NCBI GenBank assembly: GCA_015522385.1 | Contig: WAMJ01000121.1 | Coordinates: 1 to 38,730 of the forward strand | Direction: 5' to 3' | Length of the DNA stretch: 38,730 nucleotides | DNA from: Candidatus Heimdallarchaeota archaeon | Lineage (GTDB): Archaea > Asgardarchaeota > Heimdallarchaeia > Heimdallarchaeales > Kariarchaeaceae | Part shown: one piece after another, positions 24,408 through 32,695 of the stretch | Numbering within the stretch: the first letter of the stretch is position 1 | Layout: each line of letters opens with the position of its first letter | Made by a program: the position numbers and the translations under genes | Notes under the pieces: model-generated | What the model saw: only the letters and a program-made list of their open reading frames with translations | What the model was told of the DNA's origin: nothing | Database searches by the model: none

Positions 24408-26204
24408 TTAACCGAGGTGCTCCTTGACACCTGCAACGATCTCCGAGGCCAACAACGCCTCTCCATCGTATTTCAGAACCTTCTTCTCAATATTGAATCC
24501 AGTCTCTCCACGGATGTGTTTCGCCATCTGGCCAGTGTAGTTCACCTCGACCATAATGATGGTCTTGCCCTTCTCCCCAAACTCGTGGAGGATCTCCCCA
24601 ACCTCCTTGGAGTGGAAAGGTTCGATGTATTTGATATGGAGCTGTGAGGTCTTGATGCCTTCCTTCTCCATGTGGCTCCTAGCTTCTGCAATGGTGTCGT
24701 ATGTAGAGCCCCACCCTACAATCAGGACGTCACTGTCATCCGCGGAATGCCCTTCGACGACGGGGGCGGGTAGCTCCTTGAGCAGAACCTCCATCTTCTT
24801 CATCCTCTTGTTCATCTGTTGCTTCCTGATCACAAGTGAATCAGGATATCCAGCCCTGACGTCAGAAATCAGCTTTCCATACTCATCGTGCTCGTCTGAT
24901 CCAGCATCATACTGTCCATTGGCGACACCTGGAATCGTCCGTGGAGAGATTCCGTCCTCAGTCAAGAGGAATCTCTTGTACGGTAGCTGATCCTCGGTAA
25001 GATCCTCAAGGATGAGTTTACCCCTCTCGATAGGGATCCTGTCCCACTCAGGTTCGGGAATGGTCTCGAAATGCTCTCCGAGGTAGAGGTCGCTGATTAC
25101 GATTACCGGCATCTGGTATTTCTCAGCGATGTTCAGAGCCTCTGTTCCAAGATACACACCGTCCTCAACGGAGGTCTGGGCGATGATTGCACGGGGGTAG
25201 TCACCCTGAGATGCTCCGAGTACCTGCCTTAAGTCACCTTGTTCAGTCTTGGTTGGCAGCCCAGTAGATGGACCACCACGGGCTACCTCAATGAAGACAG
25301 TCGGGATCTCAGCCATTCCCGCAAATCCAATTGCCTCTGTCATGAGAGCAAATCCACCACCAGAGGTTGCAGTCGCGGCTCTGGCACCAGCGAAGCCTGC
25401 ACCTACAACAGAGTTCGCCACATTGATCTCGTCCTCCATCTGCTTCACCACAACTCCAGCCTTTACACCATGTGCAGCAAGGTACTGACCTACTGGGCTT
25501 GCAGGAGTCATCGGGTACCATCCGAAGAACTGAAGTCCTCCGTTTACCAGACCAAGTGCAAGTGCCTCATTTCCCCCGATGAACATTTTAGGTTTCTTCG
25601 TGAGGTCGAGTTTCACATTGTGCTTGATGGGATCCATATGTGACTTGGCCCACTCATACCCCTCTTTTGCGGCACTTATGTTGACATTGATTGTCTCGTC
25701 ACCCTTGTGGGAGAACTGATCTCTAATCATCTTCTCGTACACACCAAAGTCGAGATCAAATAGTGCAACGACCGCACCAATGAGAACTGTGTTAGCAATG
25801 ATCTTTAGATCGGAGTACTTCGCAGCTATCTCTGCTGCTGGCATGTCGACAACCTTTACGCCCTCTGGAACAACGACCTTGTCTTGTTTAATCCTGAATC
25901 CCTTGGAGTCGTAGAGGATTATTCCATTCTTGCTCATCATCGGTGCATCGACGAGAAAACCATCCTCCCTGATGCTGATGAGTATATCAATATGGTCAGC
26001 GGGTGCCCGTACCTCCCAGTTAGCAGCACGCACACTATAGTTGACGTGACCGCCCCTGATGACAGACTGGTATGACCGGTAACCATGGACATTCAGTCCA
26101 GATCGACTGCAGATTTTCGAGAAGACATCTCCAGCTGAGAAGATACCATCACCGTTTCTTCCACTGATCCTAAAACTGATTTCATTAACGTATTCTTCAC
26201 TCAA
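24408..26204 (-). CDS. korA: 2-oxoacid:ferredoxin oxidoreductase, fused gamma-alpha subunit
   Basis: A 598-residue fusion of the gamma domain (about 1-190, with RISGRNGDGIFSAGDVF and SYQSVIRGGHVNYSVR) and the alpha domain (about 205-590, with GNEALALGLVNGGL and the substrate-site segment YPMTPASPVGQYLA). This gamma-alpha fusion is typical of two-subunit archaeal and bacterial enzymes of the KorAB/OforAB type. The start is TTG: three stop codons lie in the same frame just upstream and a GGTGA ribosome site sits seven bases before it. Substrate preference (2-oxoglutarate, pyruvate or broad) cannot be told from sequence by eye. Confidence 0.93.
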   Translation of the reverse strand: MSEEYVNEISFRISGRNGDGIFSAGDVFSKICSRSGLNVHGYRSYQSVIRGGHVNYSVRAANWEVRAPADHIDILISIREDGFLVDAPMMSKNGIILYDSKGFRIKQDKVVVPEGVKVVDMPAAEIAAKYSDLKIIANTVLIGAVVALFDLDFGVYEKMIRDQFSHKGDETINVNISAAKEGYEWAKSHMDPIKHNVKLDLTKKPKMFIGGNEALALGLVNGGLQFFGWYPMTPASPVGQYLAAHGVKAGVVVKQMEDEINVANSVVGAGFAGARAATATSGGGFALMTEAIGFAGMAEIPTVFIEVARGGPSTGLPTKTEQGDLRQVLGASQGDYPRAIIAQTSVEDGVYLGTEALNIAEKYQMPVIVISDLYLGEHFETIPEPEWDRIPIERGKLILEDLTEDQLPYKRFLLTEDGISPRTIPGVANGQYDAGSDEHDEYGKLISDVRAGYPDSLVIRKQQMNKRMKKMEVLLKELPAPVVEGHSADDSDVLIVGWGSTYDTIAEARSHMEKEGIKTSQLHIKYIEPFHSKEVGEILHEFGEKGKTIIMVEVNYTGQMAKHIRGETGFNIEKKVLKYDGEALLASEIVAGVKEHLG

Positions 26205-26330
26205 TTATTATCACCCAAATCGTCTTAACGAGGATGTTCGATACCACAGTATTTGCGGACTAATTAAAAACTTGCTTAGTTATGAGTTCTCCTGATGCAT
26301 ATTTGACCTCGATTGGATGACGGGACAAGA

Positions 26331-26338
26331 CATATAAC
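26331..26338 (+). promoter_or_regulatory. TATA box for pyrE
   Basis: CATATAAC is centred about 26 bases before the GTG at 26360, which supports GTG initiation on a leaderless mRNA. Confidence 0.5.
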
Positions 26339-26359
26339 TTTCAACTCCTTTCGCGACCT

Positions 26360-26965
26360 GTGATAAGTGAAATTGCCAGTGATCTCTACAGAAGTGGTGT
26401 GTTCAAACTAGGAGAGTTCAAATTGAAGTCTGGAGATATAAGCCCGTTCTATCTTGATTTGAGATTGATCCCTTCAATCCCATCATTATTTAAGAAAGTC
26501 ATCAACATCTACTCGAATTTGGTGAGGGAACTGGATGCAGTAGCTTTAGCTGGTATTATGTCAGCAGGTGTCCCCTTTGCCACGGGAGTGTGTCTAGAGC
26601 TAGATCTCCCCCTCCTTCAGATACGCTCGAGCAAGAAGGAACACGGGACAAAGAAGATGGTAGAAGGAATTGTTCCACGGAGCGGTTCGGAGGTTATCCT
26701 CATCGACGACCTAATATCAACAGGGGCCAGCAAGCTCCAACCCAAGGAGGAACTTGAGAAGCTTGATCTGGTGGTTAAAGATCTTGTTGTCCTCGTCGAC
26801 CGAACACCGGGAGGTGACGTACATGACATGCTGAGAGACAGGGGACTTAAACTTCACTCTGCAGGTACAATCGACAATATCTTTTCGGCACTTAAGTCAT
26901 CGAACGACATACCTGAATCTGAATTGAAGAGGATACACAAAGCCTTCGAGATGTGGAAATCATAA
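26360..26965 (+). CDS. pyrE: Orotate phosphoribosyltransferase
   Basis: Joins orotate and PRPP to give orotidine monophosphate, fifth step of de novo pyrimidine synthesis. The 201-residue protein has FKLKSGDISPFYLDLR (orotate side), a lysine-rich flexible loop RSSKKEHGTKK and the PRPP-binding motif VILIDDLISTGASK (about 112-125). The GTG start is set by the TATA box 26 bases upstream. It is convergent with the dioxygenase gene, seven bases apart, and separate from the pyrB-pyrI-pyrC group but within 6 kb of it. Confidence 0.93.
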   Translation: MISEIASDLYRSGVFKLGEFKLKSGDISPFYLDLRLIPSIPSLFKKVINIYSNLVRELDAVALAGIMSAGVPFATGVCLELDLPLLQIRSSKKEHGTKKMVEGIVPRSGSEVILIDDLISTGASKLQPKEELEKLDLVVKDLVVLVDRTPGGDVHDMLRDRGLKLHSAGTIDNIFSALKSSNDIPESELKRIHKAFEMWKS

Positions 26966-26972
26966 TGCGTAA

Positions 26973-27758
26973 TTAGGAGGTCACTGCTACCGACCTCATG
27001 GCGATCGACTCCCAATGGAAGACATCGGTTATCTTCTGTACAGATTCCTTTCCGTGCATTGTCCCGAGAACCACAAGATAGGGGTTGAAGTGCTCCGTTG
27101 TTGCCACAGCTCTCTCAACATACGGCGCCTTTTTTCGGTACATCAACATATTCTCTCTTACTTCCGAGTTCTCCTCAATCCATTCGTCGAAGGTCACAGC
27201 CCAGTCAAATGGAGTGTTGTGCTTTGTTTCTGGTCTCAGAGAGCGAATATATTCAAAGTTGTGCACGACATTACCGCTTCCGAATACGAGGATATTGTCT
27301 TCTCTGAACACCCGAAGTATCTCCCCCATCTTCATGAGGGTCTGGGTGTCCGCGTGTCTTGGGGTGGAAATCTGTATCGTGGGAATATCTGCTCCAGGAT
27401 ACATAATCGACAGTGGAATCCACGTTCCATGGTCAATACCCCATGAACGACTGCCCTTTACCACAATATTGTGTTTCGAGAACTCTGAGATAACTCTCTT
27501 TGCGAGATCGGGAGATCCTTTGGGCTTCCACTTCACGCGGTACATCTCTTCGGGAAAACCATAGAAATCGAAGATCTGAGGTGGCTGCTCAGCCTCGGAT
27601 ACAAGCAATGGGAGGTTCCGTTCCCAATGTGCAGAGACCGAGATGATGTAAGACGGTTTCTCGATTGACCTCGCGAAGCTGACAAGGTCGTTATAGTATC
27701 GGTCCTTTTCAAGAATTACAGTAGGTGAGCCGTGTCCGACAAATACAGAAGGAAACAT
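26973..27758 (-). CDS. LigB-type extradiol dioxygenase (DODA/YgiD family)
   Basis: A 261-residue non-haem metal enzyme of the class III extradiol dioxygenase family, relatives of which open the ring of DOPA and other catechols with O2. Metal and catalytic histidines are in the expected places: FVGHGSP (H9), VSAHWE (H44), GIDHGTWIPL (H110) and TTEHFNPY (H223). The length is that of the YgiD/DODA group. The natural substrate in archaea is not known. If active it needs oxygen, which agrees with heme A synthase in the same window. Confidence 0.88.
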   Translation of the reverse strand: MFPSVFVGHGSPTVILEKDRYYNDLVSFARSIEKPSYIISVSAHWERNLPLLVSEAEQPPQIFDFYGFPEEMYRVKWKPKGSPDLAKRVISEFSKHNIVVKGSRSWGIDHGTWIPLSIMYPGADIPTIQISTPRHADTQTLMKMGEILRVFREDNILVFGSGNVVHNFEYIRSLRPETKHNTPFDWAVTFDEWIEENSEVRENMLMYRKKAPYVERAVATTEHFNPYLVVLGTMHGKESVQKITDVFHWESIAMRSVAVTS

Positions 27759-27804
27759 AAATCCAGTAGCATTTCGCTACTTAAAAGGATTCGCTATTCA
27801 GTAA

Positions 27805-28161
27805 TTAAGCTGTGAATACAGGCCCATCGAAAACCAGACCACAGTTCTTACAAATTAGCTCCCCGGTGAATGAGTCTATCTGGATTCGGGAACTACAGTC
27901 CGCACACTCCTTTTCGATTGACTGGACAATTTCTTGGAAAATCTCTGCATTTCGAGGATTGTAGTGCTTCAGAGCAAAGAAGTTGAGAAGGCAGAACTTG
28001 CATTGGTACCTCGTTCTGTCGTAGAGTTCCAATGGCTGAATCATCTGATTTCCACATCCTTGACAAAGCATATTCTCTTCGATATCGGAGATGAATAACT
28101 GCCTACATGTAGAGCAATAGCTGTCCCGAAGCATCCGTCCACAGTCGACACAGTAGTCCAT
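27805..28161 (-). CDS. Triple zinc-ribbon protein with a TFIIB-like C-terminal ribbon
   Basis: A 118-residue protein with three four-cysteine zinc sites: C4/C7/C16/C19, C33/C36/C54/C57 and C86/C89/C104/C107. The last one, with TGELICKNCGLVF, closely resembles the N-terminal zinc ribbon of transcription factor B, including the GEL/I-C-x-x-CG-L-V pattern. There are no cyclin-like repeats, so it is not a TFB. It might bind RNA polymerase or be a double-zinc-ribbon adaptor. A TTG at 28167 is in frame; the ATG at 28161 is preferred, with an AT-rich element (TTCAAATTTT) about 26 bases before it. Confidence 0.7.
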   Translation of the reverse strand: MDYCVDCGRMLRDSYCSTCRQLFISDIEENMLCQGCGNQMIQPLELYDRTRYQCKFCLLNFFALKHYNPRNAEIFQEIVQSIEKECADCSSRIQIDSFTGELICKNCGLVFDGPVFTA

Positions 28162-28254
28162 GACCAACTTACGGAGAGTGAAAATTTGAAACTATCTAAT
28201 AGTGCAGGTCGGATGATAGATAATTTGGAGAAGGGATAACAACCTGTATTAAGC

Positions 28255-28617
28255 TCACGACTTCAGAGCATAGAACACATGAATTGACATCTGCAGGAAT
28301 AAAACCCCAAGAGTGACAACTAGACCAATTGTATCTTTAGCTATTACAAAGGAGACAGCAAGTAAGGAGCAACACAGCAAGGAAAAAAGCTTCGACTTCC
28401 ACGAAAATTTCTGCATAATTGAATACACCATTAGAAAAACGCCCATCATGAGATTTAATTGGAAGATAGCGTCACCAGTATGTAACCACAGTTCGAGGAG
28501 AAGGTAGTAGAAAAAGACGTATTGGGATAAGCGTACCAAACGGGAGTACCTACGTCCTTGTTGGATACCTGCAGAAGTGCGGAAATTTGAATGTGAAGGT
28601 ACCCTTCTAAATAGCAT
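28255..28617 (-). CDS. Small membrane protein
   Basis: A 120-residue protein with a basic N-terminal 30 residues and three or four transmembrane segments (about 33-50, 52-66, 76-92, 96-114). No family recognised. A CTTTATAAG box lies at 28647-28655 on the minus strand; the first ATG after the predicted transcription start is at 28617, while a TTG at 28629 is also in frame. The positive N-terminus suggests it stays in the cytoplasm. Confidence 0.5.
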   Translation of the reverse strand: MLFRRVPSHSNFRTSAGIQQGRRYSRLVRLSQYVFFYYLLLELWLHTGDAIFQLNLMMGVFLMVYSIMQKFSWKSKLFSLLCCSLLAVSFVIAKDTIGLVVTLGVLFLQMSIHVFYALKS

Positions 28618-28689
28618 ATTACCATCCAATTATTTTCCATACACACTTATAAAGGTAAAATTAGGTGTAATTTCCCTAGTACCCTAGGA

Positions 28690-29052
28690 ATGACATTATA
28701 TGATCAGGAAATAGGAGTTATATTGAGTATGAAGAAGTACCACAGATTCATCCAAGACGTCGCCACCTTCATGATGAACAATCTCACAGCTGTTGAGAAC
28801 ATGTACTTCAACATCTACTTTGAGGACGGACATTACTGGATAAAACTCGAACCCACAGACTACTACGACCTTTTGTCACGCCCACTCGCTAAGGAAAGAA
28901 TCCTTGATCCAGTGATGTCGTTTACGGTCGGAGAGGTGAACATCGAGCTTTTCGATACGATCGACCGGATGGAGCAGATCGACGTCCTTAAACGGTATTT
29001 GATGACCGAGATCAATCCTGAGACCTTCGAGCTCTGGATGGAATTCAACTAG
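28690..29052 (+). CDS. Hypothetical small acidic protein
   Basis: A 120-residue soluble protein of unknown family with a mixed alpha/beta pattern: a helix YHRFIQDVATFMMNNLTAV, a strand pair MYFNIYFED and HYWIKLEP, then acidic helices. The start is uncertain: ATG at 28690, or ATG at 28729 (107 residues), which lies about 32 bases after the TATA-like ATTATATG inside the longer frame. A small inverted repeat CCTAG-TACC-CTAGG at 28675-28688 stands just before the first ATG. It precedes pyrF on the same strand. Confidence 0.6.
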   Translation: MTLYDQEIGVILSMKKYHRFIQDVATFMMNNLTAVENMYFNIYFEDGHYWIKLEPTDYYDLLSRPLAKERILDPVMSFTVGEVNIELFDTIDRMEQIDVLKRYLMTEINPETFELWMEFN

Positions 29053-29060
29053 TACAACAG

Positions 29061-29070
29061 ATTTTATATT
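29061..29070 (+). promoter_or_regulatory. TATA box for pyrF
   Basis: ATTTTATATT is centred 26 bases before the GTG at 29091. A longer frame starting with TTG at 29070 would begin inside this box, so GTG 29091 is chosen. Confidence 0.55.
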
Positions 29071-29090
29071 TGGGAGGAAGACTGAATCTT

Positions 29091-29816
29091 GTGGATATTA
29101 GAAAGCAGATACGGGAGAAGGAATCCCAAGTCTGCGTTGGAATCGATCCCCCACTTGAGTTGACAAACGAGCAAAAACTGGAATTTGCACTTCAGATCAT
29201 CGGTAGAACATCCGAGTACGTAGTAGCATTTAAACCTAACCGCCAGTATTTTCTGGGCTTTCCCACGGAGTGGATGGAGGAGATCACTAGGGAGATCCGA
29301 AACCGATCGTGCGTTTCTATCATGGATCACAAGCTCTCCGACATTGGATCATCAAATTCTGCAGCTATCAGACATATCGCTTCCGAAGGATTCGACTTCT
29401 TCACCTTCTCCCCATTTGCAGGCAACCTTAAGCAGGCAGCAGAGGAGGCACATGAGCATGATATCGGAGTTATCTCTTTGACATTAATGTCAAATCCCGA
29501 GGCAGTGTGGATGACTGAAGGATCCTATGTCAAATTTGCAGAGCAAGCAGAGAAATACGCAGATGGAATGGTCGTAGGTTCAACCAATCACATTTCAACC
29601 GACCACCTGCATACTATTCGAGAGAAGGCCCCCACGCCATTTGTCTTGGCACCAGGCATAGGGTTCCAAGGGGGTTCTCCCAGAACACTTCTAGAGGTCT
29701 TTGACCAAGATGTAGTGTTCACCTCTTCAAGGGGTATCATCCATGCAGAAGATCCACGGATAGCAGCTAAGGAACTTCGAGACCTTGTCAGAAAAACGCG
29801 GGATTTAGTTTCTTAA
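29091..29816 (+). CDS. pyrF: Orotidine 5'-phosphate decarboxylase
   Basis: Last step of UMP synthesis, removal of CO2 from OMP. The 241-residue protein has CVGIDPPLEL at the start, AFKPNRQYFLGF, and the catalytic motif MDHKLSDIGSSNSA with the D-x-K-x-x-D triad, followed by the phosphate-gripper regions APGIGFQGGSP and SSRGIIHAEDP. It resembles the longer PyrF type more than the compact archaeal one. Its end overlaps the end of convergent pyrC by 12 bases. GTG start chosen by the TATA box 26 bases upstream. Confidence 0.92.
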   Translation: MDIRKQIREKESQVCVGIDPPLELTNEQKLEFALQIIGRTSEYVVAFKPNRQYFLGFPTEWMEEITREIRNRSCVSIMDHKLSDIGSSNSAAIRHIASEGFDFFTFSPFAGNLKQAAEEAHEHDIGVISLTLMSNPEAVWMTEGSYVKFAEQAEKYADGMVVGSTNHISTDHLHTIREKAPTPFVLAPGIGFQGGSPRTLLEVFDQDVVFTSSRGIIHAEDPRIAAKELRDLVRKTRDLVS

Positions 29817-30902
29817 GATTGTCCCCCTGAAAGTTTCTCCTTCCCAGAGCGACCATTTACATTTACTCATAATCCACGACTTGTTAACAGTAGTCGTACC
29901 ACTCTTGTTCACATAGAGCACACGCTTTTCAATAAAGAATCCACACTGTTTGAGAACCATAGCTGGATTGAAGTAAATCACATTCTGCAGATAGTTCTGG
30001 CTGATCACACCATTGAGATACTGGTCGATGAGATAGGGATAGAGTTCTTGAACACCGGGTGCTCCAGAAATCGGCCTTTCCTTGTCCTTGATTGAGTGGG
30101 GTGCATGGTCGCTAGCGATCATAGGGATCTTCTGTGACTTGAACAGGTCATAGAGATGTTCTTGCTCCTCAACCGAGCGAAGAGGAGGATTCATTACTCC
30201 AAAGTTCTTGAACCTCTCCATATCTTCAGTATTGAATGCTAGGTATTTTGGTAGAGTGTCCCATGTGATCCTCTGCTCTTTGAGCAATATATTTGCACCA
30301 CTTCCCGAGGAGACGTGTGTTATGTGGGGTAGAAGATTGTACTGATCCTTAATCTCAAGTACCTGCTGTATAGCATTGAGCTCCGCCATTAGTGGACGGT
30401 TAGCTGCGTGGTCCTCCCAAATGTTTGTGGATTTGACCATCTTAGCGTCCTCTGCATGGAAAATGACCAGGGGGGGATTGTCCAGCTCCCCGAACCACTC
30501 GAATGCCTGTATCATATTGTCGAATGATACTGCTAAGTTCCCAGTGGAATTTGCCATGAACACCTTGACGATTTTCGCTTGGTTGACAAGATCCAAGAGT
30601 TCTTTCTTTCTCGCCCTCTGCGTATTGCCCTCGGTCAGTGCAACGGCATTGATGACCCTGACCTTATTCCCCCGGTTCTCCTCATCGGAGAATTGTCGGT
30701 TAGCAAGTTGGTTCTTGAGCTGCCACGCATCGTAATTGTCCGTTGGAGGATGCGTGTTCGGCATCTCTATCACCGTATCGATACCCCCAAGGTAGGCTGC
30801 CTTCTTCCCGGTCTTTAGGTTCTCCTTCCAGTTAAGACCGGGTTCCCTGAAGTGTACATGGAAGTCAATTCCTGTCGGTAGTCGGAGAAATGACGAAGGC
30901 AC
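29805..30902 (-). CDS. pyrC: Dihydroorotase
   Basis: Zinc amidohydrolase that closes carbamoyl aspartate to dihydroorotate, third step of the pathway. The 365 residues show the metal motif DFHVHFREPG (H15, H17), the substrate motif IEMPNT, a KVFMANSTG segment with the candidate metal-bridging lysine, THVSSGSG and SDHAPH with the catalytic aspartate. It follows pyrI, with a GTG start 21 bases after that stop. A TATA-like box is formed by the last codons of pyrI, so it may be read both from the operon and from its own promoter. Confidence 0.93.
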   Translation of the reverse strand: MPSSFLRLPTGIDFHVHFREPGLNWKENLKTGKKAAYLGGIDTVIEMPNTHPPTDNYDAWQLKNQLANRQFSDEENRGNKVRVINAVALTEGNTQRARKKELLDLVNQAKIVKVFMANSTGNLAVSFDNMIQAFEWFGELDNPPLVIFHAEDAKMVKSTNIWEDHAANRPLMAELNAIQQVLEIKDQYNLLPHITHVSSGSGANILLKEQRITWDTLPKYLAFNTEDMERFKNFGVMNPPLRSVEEQEHLYDLFKSQKIPMIASDHAPHSIKDKERPISGAPGVQELYPYLIDQYLNGVISQNYLQNVIYFNPAMVLKQCGFFIEKRVLYVNKSGTTTVNKSWIMSKCKWSLWEGETFRGTILRN

Positions 30903-30920
30903 TAATTTTCAAATCAGTGG

Positions 30921-30933
30921 CGATTATATAAAC
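30921..30933 (-). promoter_or_regulatory. TATA box for pyrC inside the end of pyrI
   Basis: The minus-strand element GTTTATATAATCG is centred 25 bases before the GTG start of pyrC. It uses the codons for the last residues of PyrI (Q-F-I) and its TAA stop. Confidence 0.5.
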
Positions 30934-31391
30934 TGTGCGAGTACATTCTCTTCAAGCATTACCCTATCGCAGAAATTACAGCGCAACAGTAGAGGGTTCT
31001 TTGTGGTGATTTGGAATGAGGGAACCACGGGTTCTCTAAAATTTGTCGCACAGGTAGGGTTGATGCACCTGAGGATACCCTCGACCTCATTGGGTATTTC
31101 GACCTCAGTCTTGGATACGACCTCATAGTCCCTTACCGTTACAAGTGTAACTCCTGGAGCAATCAGTCCGAGAGCGGCCACCTCATCAGGAGAAAGATTC
31201 CTTCCTTGGATCTTCAGGACGTCCTTCAAACCAATTTTGTTGCTCTTCACCCGGACGGCAATCGCCACGGAGCATGTCTCGTCATCCTCAAGTCCAAGCA
31301 ATCTTACGATCATCAAGGACTTGGATGCGGGTATCCTGTCAATTACAGTACCATTCTCGATTGCATTAACAATCATATCTCTCTTTGCCAT
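30924..31391 (-). CDS. pyrI: Aspartate carbamoyltransferase regulatory chain
   Basis: Allosteric subunit that binds nucleotides and joins catalytic trimers of PyrB. The 155 residues have the nucleotide-binding N-terminal domain (with IPASKSLMIVRLLG and RVKSNKIGLKDVLKI) and the C-terminal zinc domain with four cysteines: CINPTC (C109, C114) and RCNFC (C138, C141). It begins one base after the pyrB stop, with a GGTGAGA ribosome site, as in other archaea with pyrBI operons. Confidence 0.96.
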   Translation of the reverse strand: MAKRDMIVNAIENGTVIDRIPASKSLMIVRLLGLEDDETCSVAIAVRVKSNKIGLKDVLKIQGRNLSPDEVAALGLIAPGVTLVTVRDYEVVSKTEVEIPNEVEGILRCINPTCATNFREPVVPSFQITTKNPLLLRCNFCDRVMLEENVLAQFI

Positions 31392-31392
31392 T

Positions 31393-32295
31393 TTATCTCA
31401 CCATCCGGTATAGTATGGCCATCCTGGCCCACACACCGTTCTTTGCCTGTTGGAAGTACCTCGCTTGGGGTAGCTCGTCTACGTCGTAGCTAATCTCCGT
31501 GATCCTAGGTAAGGGGTGCATGACAATCATGTCTTCCCTAGCGGTCTCAAGAACACTGGGGTTGATCACGTAGAAGTCCTTCAGACGTTCGTACATCTGC
31601 TCATCGGGGAAACGTTCCTTCTGAACCCTGGTGACGTACAGGACATCAAATTCCTTGAGATCATCAGGGAGCTTCTCACCGACTTCGTAGCTGAGTTTTC
31701 CATCGATGTCTGAGAGAATGCTCATTCGCACCCTGAGCTGATTCGGAGAGTAGAGGAATACCCGATTGTTCTCAAATTTCGAGAGGGCGTAGAGGAGAGA
31801 TGGTATTGTCCTACCGTACCTCAGATCTCCTACCAATCCGACGGTGAGGTTGTCCAGCCTTCCGAACTCCTTCCAGATTGTGAAGACGTCAAGGAGAGCC
31901 TGTGTGGGATGCTCCTGAATGCCAGTCCCTCCCGATATCAAGGGGACAGAGGCAACCTTTGAGGCGACAACGCCCGACCCTTCAAGAAAGTGTCTCATCA
32001 CGATGACATCCGAATAAGCTGAGGCCATCCGAATTGTATCTGAGATCGACTCACCCTTCTTTGATGAGGAAGCTGCAGGATCTGAGAACCCGAGGATCTG
32101 CCCTCCCATTCTGAGGAATGCCGACTCAAACGACAACCTTGTCCTTGTGCTGGGTTCGAAGAAGAGGTTTGCCATGATCTTGCCCTTCATCGCATCCGCG
32201 TACTCCGACGGGTTTTTCTCGATCTTATCAGCAAGCTGAACAATATCAAGAATCTCGTCCTTGGAGAGGTGTTTGATTGATATTAAATGATCCAT
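31393..32295 (-). CDS. pyrB: Aspartate carbamoyltransferase catalytic chain
   Basis: Condenses carbamoyl phosphate with aspartate, the committed step of pyrimidine synthesis. The 300-residue chain shows FFEPSTRTRLSFESA (carbamoyl-phosphate site, S49-R53), SSKKGES (mobile lysine loop), the HPTQALLD motif, VGDLRYGRTIPSLL and HPLPRI. First gene of pyrB-pyrI, probably with pyrC. A TTAAATACT element at 32325-32334 on the minus strand gives a leader of about 9 bases. End-product control by nucleotides is expected from the PyrI subunit. Confidence 0.96.
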   Translation of the reverse strand: MDHLISIKHLSKDEILDIVQLADKIEKNPSEYADAMKGKIMANLFFEPSTRTRLSFESAFLRMGGQILGFSDPAASSSKKGESISDTIRMASAYSDVIVMRHFLEGSGVVASKVASVPLISGGTGIQEHPTQALLDVFTIWKEFGRLDNLTVGLVGDLRYGRTIPSLLYALSKFENNRVFLYSPNQLRVRMSILSDIDGKLSYEVGEKLPDDLKEFDVLYVTRVQKERFPDEQMYERLKDFYVINPSVLETAREDMIVMHPLPRITEISYDVDELPQARYFQQAKNGVWARMAILYRMVR

Positions 32296-32351
32296 GATGA
32301 TCCTTATGGCGAGAAGAAAACTCTAGTATTTAAGTTTGCAAGTAGAATATC

Positions 32352-32627
32352 TCAGAGATCTAGGAGTTCCGCGATTGCATCTTTGGTCAGGTACTCCATC
32401 CGGGACAATTCAAGGAAAATTTGACGTTGCATCTCCTCGCGCTCATAGGGTCTGAGCTCCTCCTCCTTCTCGATCTCGTCGAAGAAACGTGAAACGGTGC
32501 TCTTCGCCTCAGCAATAACATCCTCGGCTTTATTATTGAACTCCTCGGTATACAAGACACCCTTGTACTCCATCTCGATGATTACTCTACCTTCTTCATC
32601 GTAGATTTCTAATTCCAGACCTTTCAT
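32352..32627 (-). CDS. Hypothetical small acidic protein
   Basis: A 91-residue acidic protein. The N-terminal half has short strands (LELEIYDEEGRVIIEMEYKG), the C-terminal half is a helix rich in E and R. No family recognised, no cysteine motif, no membrane segment. The ATG start is about 28 bases after the element GCATTTATC on the minus strand. It lies between pyrB and the Lrp-like regulator on the same strand; a link to pyrimidine synthesis is not shown. Confidence 0.65.
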   Translation of the reverse strand: MKGLELEIYDEEGRVIIEMEYKGVLYTEEFNNKAEDVIAEAKSTVSRFFDEIEKEEELRPYEREEMQRQIFLELSRMEYLTKDAIAELLDL

Positions 32628-32695
32628 ACTAGCAGAATTTCATCCACTAAGATAAATGCTTTCTACGTTTCGACTGAGAAATGCACAAATTCACA

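Noticed and set aside
27805..28161. Transcription factor B gene
   Set aside because: Only the zinc ribbon is TFB-like; the protein ends right after it and has no cyclin repeats.
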